From an uncultured Duncaniella sp. (GTDB lineage Bacteria > Bacteroidota > Bacteroidia > Bacteroidales > Muribaculaceae), in assembly GCA_910586305.1 (NCBI GenBank), contig CAJUGS010000051.1:1-12530 (forward strand): a stretch of DNA of 12,530 bases. Reading direction: 5' to 3'. Numbering within the stretch: the first letter of the stretch is position 1; every line of letters starts with the position of its first letter. The notes under the pieces were generated by a model. The model was not told where the DNA came from. It ran no database searches and worked only from the letters and a program-made list of their open reading frames with translations. The translations under genes and the position numbers were made by a program. Shown one piece after another: positions 6,416 to 12,530 of this stretch.

Positions 6416-7108
6416 CTAATCGGGATTCTTGAGCAGAACGGACCTAAGGGCTCTGCGCGAGATGACTCGGATTTCGTTTGTGCCGTAGTCGATTATTCCT
6501 CGTTCTTTGAGTGAGTCGAGGGTGGCGATGAACGATGAGCGCTGTACGTTGAAGAGAGTGTAGAGGTCGCGCTGTCGGGCAGAGAGGACGATGTCGTCTG
6601 ATCCGAGCTGTGTGAGTGCGATGATCCAGTAGGCTATTCGCTCTTCGAGCGATCCGGATGTGAGTGCTATGATGCCGTCGATGGCTTTTTGGGCGTTGGT
6701 CGACAGCATATTGAGGTAGTTGAATATGAATACTTCGTCGGTCTGGAGCAGGCGTATGAGGTCGGCTTTCTCAATCTGCATTATGGAGACGGTGTCAATG
6801 GCTTTGGCTGACCCGGGGTATATGGTGTTGCGTCCGAAGAGAAAGTCGGGCGATATTATGGCCGGTGCTTTCAGTGTCTGTGACACTCTGAAACGGTCGG
6901 TGGAGTTGGCGATTGTCAGTCGGACATCGCCCTTGATTACGAACTTGGTCTGAGAGCAAGGCTCGCCCGCGGTGAGGATGGTCTCGCCGGGAAGGTATTT
7001 CAGAAAAGCCAGTCTGGTGTTTCCGACTATTTCCGACAGTCTTGTGTAGCTCAGTCCTTTGAAGAGCGGAAGGGTGAGCAGGCTTTCATACATACTGCTT
7101 GTTGCCAT
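6416..7108 (-). CDS. Crp/Fnr family transcriptional regulator
   Basis: A 230-residue cytoplasmic DNA-binding protein. Residues about 10-120 form the cyclic-nucleotide-binding-type beta-roll (FKGLSYTRLSEIV, then YLPGETILTAGEPCSQTKFVIKGDVRL). A long dimerisation helix follows (about 115-150). The C-terminal winged helix holds the HTH at about 178-206 (RQRDLYTLFNVQRSSF, then LDSLKERGII). The phosphate-binding-cassette signature of true cAMP receptors is not seen at the expected place (about 90-107), and there are no Fnr-type N-terminal cysteines, so its signal is unknown. Repeated CGTTTTA motifs lie upstream and could be its own sites. It sits between a transporter gene and pepP on the same strand; the gaps of 75 and 74 bp leave room for separate promoters. 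Confidence 0.88.
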   Translation of the reverse strand: MATSSMYESLLTLPLFKGLSYTRLSEIVGNTRLAFLKYLPGETILTAGEPCSQTKFVIKGDVRLTIANSTDRFRVSQTLKAPAIISPDFLFGRNTIYPGSAKAIDTVSIMQIEKADLIRLLQTDEVFIFNYLNMLSTNAQKAIDGIIALTSGSLEERIAYWIIALTQLGSDDIVLSARQRDLYTLFNVQRSSFIATLDSLKERGIIDYGTNEIRVISRRALRSVLLKNPD

Positions 7109-7141
7109 GACAGAGAAGTGGAATTTTAACTAAAAAAGACT

Positions 7142-7187
7142 TAAAACGCACCTTGTTATGTCTAAAACGTTCGGCGTGAGGTTTTAG
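7142..7187 (-). promoter_or_regulatory. Repeated CGTTTTA motifs upstream of the Crp-like gene
   Basis: TAAAACG occurs at 7142-7148 and 7163-7169, an exact 21-base period or two helical turns. CTAAAAC (7162-7168) also pairs with GTTTTAG (7181-7187) across 12 bases, and this reaches the stop codon of the upstream transporter gene. They may be regulator sites, parts of an imperfect promoter (TTTT-N~20-TAAG), or a weak stem ending the transporter transcript. Confidence 0.35.
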
Positions 7188-8095
7188 TTTTCGCGACGTG
7201 TCTTAAAATATAGTTGGGCGGAGTTTATCGTGTTCTGCCAGGCCACGTATGCTGCCGGTGCCACGGATGCTATGGGGTGGAGGTAGGTCAGTGCCATCCA
7301 TATGGCGAGGACTGTGTTTTTCTGGCCGAGCCCTTGGGCTCCGGCTATGCGGTCGCCGCATCTGCGTCCGATTATCCGGCCTATGGCAAACTGTCCGCAG
7401 CATACGGCGAGCGAGAAGATGGAGAGAATGATCATTTCCGGTATCATTGCGGCAGGCTCGCTCATGACGAAGCTCACTGCGCGGCCGACTACGATGAAGA
7501 GCGAGAGGGCCCAGATGTAGAATGACAGGCTTTGACGTGACGCGATGGCGCTGTGTACTTTCGGCATGAAGCGTAGCAGGGCGAAGGCTGTGACGAGTGG
7601 CAGCACTATGAGCGGTACAACGCGTGTGGCGATGAGGGTGAGCGACTGGATGAATGTGAGACCCGATTCTCCGCTGCCCATGAATGTAAATATAATCGGG
7701 GCAAGCACAGCCACGGCTACGTTGGAGACAATTGAGAATGTGGCAAGGCGTGCCACGCTGCCTCCGAGCATTCCGGTGATGACGGGTGCGGCGGTAGCCG
7801 TGGGACAGAATACGCATATGAATGTTCCCTCGGCGACTTCGCGACTGTAGGGGAGTATGAGGAAATACAGCGCGAGTGAGCCCAGGAGCTGGACGCTGAT
7901 GAGCATCCATGACAGCCCGGTGACCCGGAATTCCGACGGTCTGACGCGACAGAAGGTGATGAGTAGCATCACGAAGATGAGGTATGGGGCGAGAAATGAG
8001 ATGGCGTCGATAAAGCTGTGGAACAGTATCCCTCCGGCCATGGCGATGGGGAGCATCCAGGGCTTGAGCCTCTGGCGCAATATGGCTAACTGCAT
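7184..8095 (-). CDS. BASS/SBF-like membrane transporter
   Basis: A 303-residue, strongly hydrophobic inner-membrane protein with about nine to ten predicted transmembrane helices. Two segments are characteristic of the bile acid:sodium symporter superfamily (BASS, also called SBF): CPTATAAPVITGMLGG at about 97-112, resembling the family's CPGG.SN half-site, and GQKNTVLAIWMAL at about 257-269, resembling the second crossover helix with its E/Q-x-x-N motif. The N-terminus (RQRLKPWMLPIAMAGGILF) and a basic tail (KTRREN) put the ends in the cytoplasm if helices are counted conventionally. The likely role is sodium-coupled uptake of an organic anion; the substrate is not known, and bile acids should not be assumed. 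It is the outermost leftward gene, divergent from the SDR-like gene. Confidence 0.75.
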   Translation of the reverse strand: MQLAILRQRLKPWMLPIAMAGGILFHSFIDAISFLAPYLIFVMLLITFCRVRPSEFRVTGLSWMLISVQLLGSLALYFLILPYSREVAEGTFICVFCPTATAAPVITGMLGGSVARLATFSIVSNVAVAVLAPIIFTFMGSGESGLTFIQSLTLIATRVVPLIVLPLVTAFALLRFMPKVHSAIASRQSLSFYIWALSLFIVVGRAVSFVMSEPAAMIPEMIILSIFSLAVCCGQFAIGRIIGRRCGDRIAGAQGLGQKNTVLAIWMALTYLHPIASVAPAAYVAWQNTINSAQLYFKTRREN

Positions 8096-8121
8096 AGTGG
8101 TCTGTATATCTGAAACGGGTG

Positions 8122-8149
8122 CAAAATTACTGCTTTTTTACTATTTTTG
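8122..8149. promoter_or_regulatory. Divergent promoter -7 boxes
   Basis: TAATTTTG on the minus strand (8129-8122) faces the transporter gene. TATTTTTG on the plus strand (8142-8149) faces the SDR-like gene. Both fit TAnnTTTG. They are only 12 bases apart in a 73-bp intergenic region, so polymerases at the two sites would compete. The -33 elements are weak. Confidence 0.5.
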
Positions 8150-8168
8150 CAGTCATAAATCAAAAAAC

Positions 8169-8651
8169 ATGGCAGATAATTATCTTGAAAAAAGAATGGA
8201 CGACTATCGTTCCGGACGATTGCGCGTGTCGCATTCGTCATCGACAGCTCGTTTGGCGGTATCCAGACGGTCTGGCGAGATGGTGGTGGAGTTTCCGCCA
8301 ATGAGAATCCTTGTGGTGAGTGCCTCGCTGTCGGAACAGGCTGTGGCACTTGTGGAGGAGGCCAGGCGGGTGGGATTGCGTGTGGCGGTCCTTTCAGACA
8401 ACCGTGTCGCGGCCACGGCACTGGCCCAGCGTACGGGAGCGCGGTTTTATCCCTCGATGTCTCCCGAGGCTGTGACTGAGGATATATGCAGGCATTGGGG
8501 CGGACTCGATGCTGTGTTTGCCGAGGAGGAGTTTCGCGGTTGCGGATGTCCTGTGAGGTCTGTCCCTGAGGGCGGGAATAATCCGGCTCTGACGGCGCGT
8601 TTCTGTCTGCTGTCCGTCCATCCCGACAACACGGTTTTCACTATATCATAA
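8169..8651 (+). CDS. Short SDR-like protein with degenerate nucleotide-binding motif
   Basis: A 160-residue protein, assigned an ATG at 8169 rather than the longer in-frame start because the MADNYLEKRMDDYR head is one I associate with Bacteroidales dehydrogenase-like proteins and because the promoter box lies just upstream. Residues 1-43 are a charged, Ser/Arg-rich head. From 44 (PPMRILVVSASLSEQAVALV) the pattern follows the first half of a short-chain dehydrogenase Rossmann fold: beta1-alphaA, beta2 (RVAVLSDN), ARFYPSMSPEAV and GGLDAVFAEEEF where NNAG would be. The TGxxxGxG glycines are all replaced (SASLSEQ), and the protein ends near residue 160 where full SDRs run to about 250 and carry YxxxK. 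It is probably not an active oxidoreductase. A conserved pseudo-enzyme or a decaying gene are both possible. Confidence 0.6.
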   Translation: MADNYLEKRMDDYRSGRLRVSHSSSTARLAVSRRSGEMVVEFPPMRILVVSASLSEQAVALVEEARRVGLRVAVLSDNRVAATALAQRTGARFYPSMSPEAVTEDICRHWGGLDAVFAEEEFRGCGCPVRSVPEGGNNPALTARFCLLSVHPDNTVFTIS

Positions 8652-8667
8652 ATATTTGCTACCTTTG
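8634..8667 (+). promoter_or_regulatory. Promoter for ychF
   Basis: TACCTTTG at 8660-8667 is an exact TAnnTTTG box followed by CAG. A GGTTTTCA stretch at about 8634-8641 can serve as the -33 element. It overlaps the end of the SDR-like coding region, so ychF need not depend on the upstream gene. The start site should fall near 8674, giving a leader of about 35 bases. Confidence 0.6.
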
Positions 8668-8709
8668 CAGAAACTAATCAGAAAACAAGAATAAGAACTA
8701 AAGTATATC

Positions 8710-9813
8710 ATGGCACTCCAATGCGGTATTGTCGGACTCCCCAACGTGGGCAAGTCGACTCTTTTCAATTGTCTCTCCAATGCGAAGGCCCAGTCGGCCA
8801 ATTTTCCTTTCTGCACTATCGAACCCAACGTCGGGGTCATCACAGTGCCTGACGACCGCCTCAACAAGCTTGTGGAGATGTGCAATCCACGTTCGGTGGT
8901 GCCTGCCACTGTTGAGATTGTCGATATCGCCGGTCTCGTGCAGGGAGCGAGCAAGGGCGAGGGTCTTGGCAACAAGTTTCTGGCCAATATCCGCGAGACC
9001 GATGCCATCCTTCATGTGCTCCGCTGTTTCGATGACGACAATGTGACCCATGTCCACAATACCGTCGATCCGGTGCGCGACAAGGAAATCATTGACTATG
9101 AGCTTCAGATCAAGGACCTTGAGACTATCGAGGGACGCATGGCCCGTACACAGAAGCAGGCTCAGACCGGTGGCGACAAGGTGGCCAAAATGCAGTATGA
9201 GGTTCTGAAGAAATTCCACGATGCTCTGAGCCAGGGCCTTCCTGCCCGTACCGTTGAGCTTGAGACTCCTGACGAGCAGAAGTTTGCCCGCGAGCTCTTC
9301 CTTCTCACTTCTAAGCCCGTGATGTATGTCTGCAACGTGGACGATGCATCGGCTGTCAACGGAAACAAGTATGTCGATGCCGTGCGCGAGGCTGTCAAGG
9401 ACGAGAATGCCGGAATACTTATTGTTGCCGCCCAGACAGAGAGCGAGATTGCCGAACTCGACACTTTCGAGGAGCGCAAGGAGTTTCTGGCCGAGATAGG
9501 TCTTGAAGAATCTGGAGTGGCCCGTCTCATCCGTGCCGCTTATGCGCTGCTGAACCTTAAGACTTTCTTCACAGCCGGATCGGACGAGGTGAGAGCCTGG
9601 ACTTTCATCAACGGTAGCAAGGCTCCAAAGTGTGCAGGCGTGATACACACCGATTTCGAGAAGGGATTCATCCGTGCCGAGGTTATCAAATATGACGATT
9701 ATGTGACTCTCGGCAGTGAGTCTGCTGTCCGCGAAGCCGGTAAGATGGCTGTCGAGGGCAAGAACTATGTGGTGCAGGACGGCGATATCATGCACTTCCT
9801 CTTCAACGTTTAG
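8710..9813 (+). CDS. ychF: Redox-regulated ATPase YchF (Obg-family P-loop protein)
   Basis: The 367 residues match the length and order of YchF/OLA1 proteins. The P-loop GLPNVGKS is at 9-16, the switch-II DIAGLVQGASKGEGLGN segment is typical, a coiled-coil insertion (about 130-200) follows, NVDD at 209-212 replaces the GTP-specifying NKxD, and the C-terminal TGS domain runs from about 280 to the end (NLKTFFTAGSDEVRAW, QDGDIMHFLFNV). It is a cytoplasmic, ribosome-associated ATPase involved in translation and stress responses. Codon use is C-rich at third positions, as expected for a well-expressed housekeeping gene. It has its own promoter and is followed after 54 bases by the fucosidase gene. 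Confidence 0.97.
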   Translation: MALQCGIVGLPNVGKSTLFNCLSNAKAQSANFPFCTIEPNVGVITVPDDRLNKLVEMCNPRSVVPATVEIVDIAGLVQGASKGEGLGNKFLANIRETDAILHVLRCFDDDNVTHVHNTVDPVRDKEIIDYELQIKDLETIEGRMARTQKQAQTGGDKVAKMQYEVLKKFHDALSQGLPARTVELETPDEQKFARELFLLTSKPVMYVCNVDDASAVNGNKYVDAVREAVKDENAGILIVAAQTESEIAELDTFEERKEFLAEIGLEESGVARLIRAAYALLNLKTFFTAGSDEVRAWTFINGSKAPKCAGVIHTDFEKGFIRAEVIKYDDYVTLGSESAVREAGKMAVEGKNYVVQDGDIMHFLFNV

Positions 9814-9867
9814 TCGGTCTTCTCTCTCCACGGCTATTCTCTGCTATATCCTGACATAAAGCAAGAC

Positions 9868-12294
9868 ATGAAAGACTATTTTCTCCCCTCGGCCTTCATG
9901 GCCGTCTGTGCATTCCAGGCTGCGGCTACATATGCGGCAGTGAGCGACAATAACAATTATCTGCTCCGTTTCGACCGTCCGGCCGAATTTTTTGAGGAGT
10001 CTATAGTGATAGGTAACGGCAACCTCGGCGCCATCATATATGGTGGCGTCGTGGAAGACCGTATCTCGCTAAATGATATTACACTCTGGACCGGTGAACC
10101 GGAGAGAGAGGTGACCACTCCTGAGGCATATAAAGCTATTCCGGAAATACGTGAGGCGCTCGACCGTGGCGACTATAGGGCCGCAGATTCGCTTCAGGTC
10201 AAGGTGCAGGGACACTACAGTGAGAACTATCAGCCACTCGGCACACTGACAATCACATATAAGAATCGTGGAGTGTCCACACTTGCCGATTATGGGCGTG
10301 TGCTCAGTGTCAAGGATGCTGTGGCCTGCACATGGTTTTGTGAGGACAGCACATTGAGGAGTTCCACCACTTATTTTGCTTCTGCGCCCGATTCGGTGAT
10401 AGTGTTGCGTCTTGTAAGCGACAAGCCTATCGAGGCCGTGCTTAGACTCGACTCTCAGCTTCCTCACAAGACTGTGGCTTCTGACAATGAGATTTGCTCG
10501 ACAGGCCATGCCGCCTATCTCTCACTTCCTGGCTATACCTCTTTTGAGGAAAAGTTAAAGTATGAGGAGGGGAGGGGTACACCGTTCTGCACTTTGGTCA
10601 AGGCTGTACCTGCCGACGGTGAGGTTCATTCGATGTCCGACGGGTCGCTGGAGATTGCCGGTAGCCATGATGTCACGGTATATATTACGGATGTCACAGG
10701 TTTCAACGGATTCGACCGTGACCCTGTGAAGGAGGGGCGTGATTATCTGGCTCTCTCTCGCAAGCGCATAGACAACGCGGTGGCAAAGGGGTATGACTCT
10801 GTGCTGGCCGATCACCTCTCGGACTATCGTGATATGTATGACAGGGTTGAAATTGATTTCGGAACTACTCCCGATTCGGTGGCTTCGCTGCCTACTGATG
10901 TGCAGCTGCTGCGTTACACTGACCTTGATGAGGCAAATCCCGATCTTGAGGAACTGTATTTCAACTATGGGCGCTATCTGCTCATATCCTCTTCACGCAC
11001 CGAAGGGGTGCCGGCCAATCTTCAGGGGCTTTGGAATGAGTATATTCTTCCGCCATGGAGCAGCAATTATACTACAAATATCAATGTCGAGGAGAATTAT
11101 TGGCCGGCCGAGGTCACAGGTCTTGGCGAGCTTCAGGCCACAGCCCTCATACCTTGGATCAGAAATCTGTCGGTAGGAGGAGAGAAGACTGCAAAGCACT
11201 ACTATGGAGTGGACCGCGGATGGGCACTCGGACATAACTCCGACATATGGGCTATGACGAATCCCGTGGGACTTAATGGCGGAGATCCTGTGTGGGCCAA
11301 TTGGAATATGGGTGGTGCTTGGCTCGCTACACATATATGGGAACACTATCTCTTTACCGGCGACAAGGAGTTTCTGTCCGAGTATTATCCGGTACTAAAG
11401 GGTGCGGCTGAATTCTGTCTCGGAGTGCTTGTTGAAAAGGACGGACACCTTGTCACATCTCCTTCCACCTCGCCCGAAAACAAGTATGTGACCGATCGAG
11501 GATACCATGGGGCAACTCTCTTTGGCGGTACAGCCGACCTTGCCATGATTCGTCAGTGTCTCATGGATGCAGCCGACGCTGCCGATGTGCTTGGTGCGGA
11601 TTCAGATTTTCGCGCTGAGATAAAGTCGGTGCTTCCGCGTCTCAGTCCATATAAAGTGGGTGGAAAGGGGAATCTGATGGAGTGGTACTACGATTGGGAG
11701 GACGAAGATCCCACTCATCGTCATCAGTCTCATCTGTTCGGCCTGTATCCCGGACGGCATCTTTCGGTAGACTCTACCCCTGCTCTTGCTGCTGCCGCAT
11801 CTCGGTCTCTCGAGATAAAGGGAGACAATACCACAGGATGGAGCACCGGATGGCGTGTCAATCTGCTCGCACGACTCGGGCAAAGCGAGAATGCATATAA
11901 TATGTATAGACGATTGTTGCGCTATGTCTCTCCTGACCGCTATGAAGGCCCCGACAAAAGATCGGGGGGTGGTACCTATCCAAATCTTCTTGATGCTCAT
12001 GCTCCGTTCCAGATAGACGGTAATTTCGGAGGCACTGCCGGTGTTGCTGAAATGTTAATACAGTCTACACCGGATACTGTCACGCTTTTGCCTGCACTCC
12101 CGCAGCAATGGCTGTCGGGCAAAGTCAGAGGTCTTCGGGCCCGCGGAGGCTTCATCGTTGATATGGAGTGGGAGAATGGCAAAGTGACATCACTTGAGAT
12201 TTCCTCGCCTATCGGTGGTTCTACAACTATTATGACACCTGTATCGACGCACTCCGTGACACTCGGCAGGGATGAAAGGAAGAAAATAATATGA
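9868..12294 (+). CDS. Secreted GH95 alpha-L-fucosidase
   Basis: The 808-residue protein begins with a signal peptide (about 1-23) and should act in the periplasm or outside. GH95 enzymes hydrolyse alpha-1,2-linked L-fucose (some L-galactose) from host glycans, milk oligosaccharides or plant polymers with inversion. The N-terminal beta domain carries GNGNLGA (49-55) and NDITLWTGEP (69-78). The (alpha/alpha)6 domain carries NLQGLWNEYILPPW and TTNINVEENYWPAE. Residues aligned with the catalytic set described for the Bifidobacterium AfcA enzyme are present: Asn404 and Asn406, Glu537 in SPSTSPEN, and Asp717 in PFQIDGN. The length is usual for a single-domain GH95 without binding modules. It follows ychF by 54 bases with no clear promoter of its own, and a terminator sits just after its stop. 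Confidence 0.95.
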   Translation: MKDYFLPSAFMAVCAFQAAATYAAVSDNNNYLLRFDRPAEFFEESIVIGNGNLGAIIYGGVVEDRISLNDITLWTGEPEREVTTPEAYKAIPEIREALDRGDYRAADSLQVKVQGHYSENYQPLGTLTITYKNRGVSTLADYGRVLSVKDAVACTWFCEDSTLRSSTTYFASAPDSVIVLRLVSDKPIEAVLRLDSQLPHKTVASDNEICSTGHAAYLSLPGYTSFEEKLKYEEGRGTPFCTLVKAVPADGEVHSMSDGSLEIAGSHDVTVYITDVTGFNGFDRDPVKEGRDYLALSRKRIDNAVAKGYDSVLADHLSDYRDMYDRVEIDFGTTPDSVASLPTDVQLLRYTDLDEANPDLEELYFNYGRYLLISSSRTEGVPANLQGLWNEYILPPWSSNYTTNINVEENYWPAEVTGLGELQATALIPWIRNLSVGGEKTAKHYYGVDRGWALGHNSDIWAMTNPVGLNGGDPVWANWNMGGAWLATHIWEHYLFTGDKEFLSEYYPVLKGAAEFCLGVLVEKDGHLVTSPSTSPENKYVTDRGYHGATLFGGTADLAMIRQCLMDAADAADVLGADSDFRAEIKSVLPRLSPYKVGGKGNLMEWYYDWEDEDPTHRHQSHLFGLYPGRHLSVDSTPALAAAASRSLEIKGDNTTGWSTGWRVNLLARLGQSENAYNMYRRLLRYVSPDRYEGPDKRSGGGTYPNLLDAHAPFQIDGNFGGTAGVAEMLIQSTPDTVTLLPALPQQWLSGKVRGLRARGGFIVDMEWENGKVTSLEISSPIGGSTTIMTPVSTHSVTLGRDERKKII

Positions 12295-12298
12295 TTTT

Positions 12299-12334
12299 AT
12301 CGGCATCGCTTCGGACGATGCCGATTGTTTTTTT
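12299..12334 (+). terminator. Intrinsic terminator after the GH95 gene
   Basis: A perfect 10-bp stem (12299-12308 with 12316-12325, ATCGGCATCG/CGATGCCGAT), a 7-base loop and a run of seven T at 12328-12334 lie five bases past the stop codon. This is the only textbook rho-independent terminator in the window. Confidence 0.9.
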
Positions 12335-12484
12335 ATGTGAGTGTTAACAGAAGCCGATTATTGCGGGTAATTCTGGTTTGATGTTATTCATATGTTTACA
12401 ACCAGCTCTTAGACCGCCAAACAGGCCATTAATTAATCATTATTACCGAATAAGTGTTAAATAAATGTTAAACGCGAATGAAAA

Positions 12485-12516
12485 TTTTGCGGGAAAGGAT
12501 AAAGTCTCTACCTTTG
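12485..12516 (+). promoter_or_regulatory. Strong promoter for a gene beyond the right edge
   Basis: TTTTG at 12485-12489 and TACCTTTG at 12509-12516 are separated by exactly 19 bases, a near-perfect Bacteroidales promoter. The A/T-rich stretch before it (about 12430-12475, with GTTAAA twice) could help as an upstream element. The rest of 12335-12484 shows no gene. Confidence 0.75.
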
Positions 12517-12530
12517 CACTCGCTTTTCGG

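Noticed and set aside
8698..9831. 377-codon minus-strand open frame
   Set aside because: It is antisense to ychF, a certain gene; long mirror frames are common opposite C-ending codon usage.
1..12530. CRISPR arrays, tRNA or rRNA genes, insertion sequences
   Set aside because: No regularly spaced repeats, cloverleaf-like sequences or transposase motifs were found by reading both strands.

Overview
The window looks like a chromosomal segment from a member of the Bacteroidales, most likely Muribaculaceae-like. The grounds are repeated TAnnTTTG promoter -7 boxes with TTTG-type -33 elements, the near absence of Shine-Dalgarno sequences, and the gene set (GH9 and GH95 glycosidases, MADNYLEK-headed protein, three-domain aminopeptidase P). 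The genus is inference; the promoter signature is seen directly. No tRNA, rRNA, CRISPR array or insertion sequence is visible.

The layout is two divergent blocks. Positions 1 to 8095 are read leftward: a tyrosine-recombinase-like protein running off the window edge (2-856), preceded by a short overlapping leader ORF (849-977) and an apparent invertible promoter segment (1011-1213); a secreted GH9 glycosidase (1430-3754); a gamma-carbonic-anhydrase-like protein (3990-4514) and aminopeptidase P (4551-6341), probably one operon; a Crp/Fnr-type regulator (6416-7108); and a BASS-like membrane transporter (7184-8095). Positions 8169 to 12294 are read rightward: a short degenerate SDR-like protein (8169-8651), the ATPase YchF (8710-9813) and a secreted GH95 alpha-L-fucosidase (9868-12294), closed by a good intrinsic terminator. 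A strong promoter at the right edge points to a gene outside the window.

The most striking part is the left end. Two inverted copies of an 18-bp sequence (20 of 21 positions with flanks) bracket about 160 bp that carries a Bacteroidales-type promoter aimed at the leader ORF and the recombinase-like gene. This is the architecture of a phase-variable inverton. The protein it would switch keeps the fold signatures of a Bacteroidales tyrosine recombinase, including the HxxR motif and the exact 32-residue spacing to the nucleophile position. It has Asn for the first catalytic Arg, Gly for the second His and Phe for the catalytic Tyr. A catalytically dead recombinase-like protein behind its own invertible promoter could be a DNA-binding switch or a regulator of inversion. 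That function is inference.

The remaining genes are mostly recognisable housekeeping or glycan-degrading functions. The two glycosidases have no SusC/SusD partners in the window and so look like orphan enzymes rather than parts of a polysaccharide utilisation locus.
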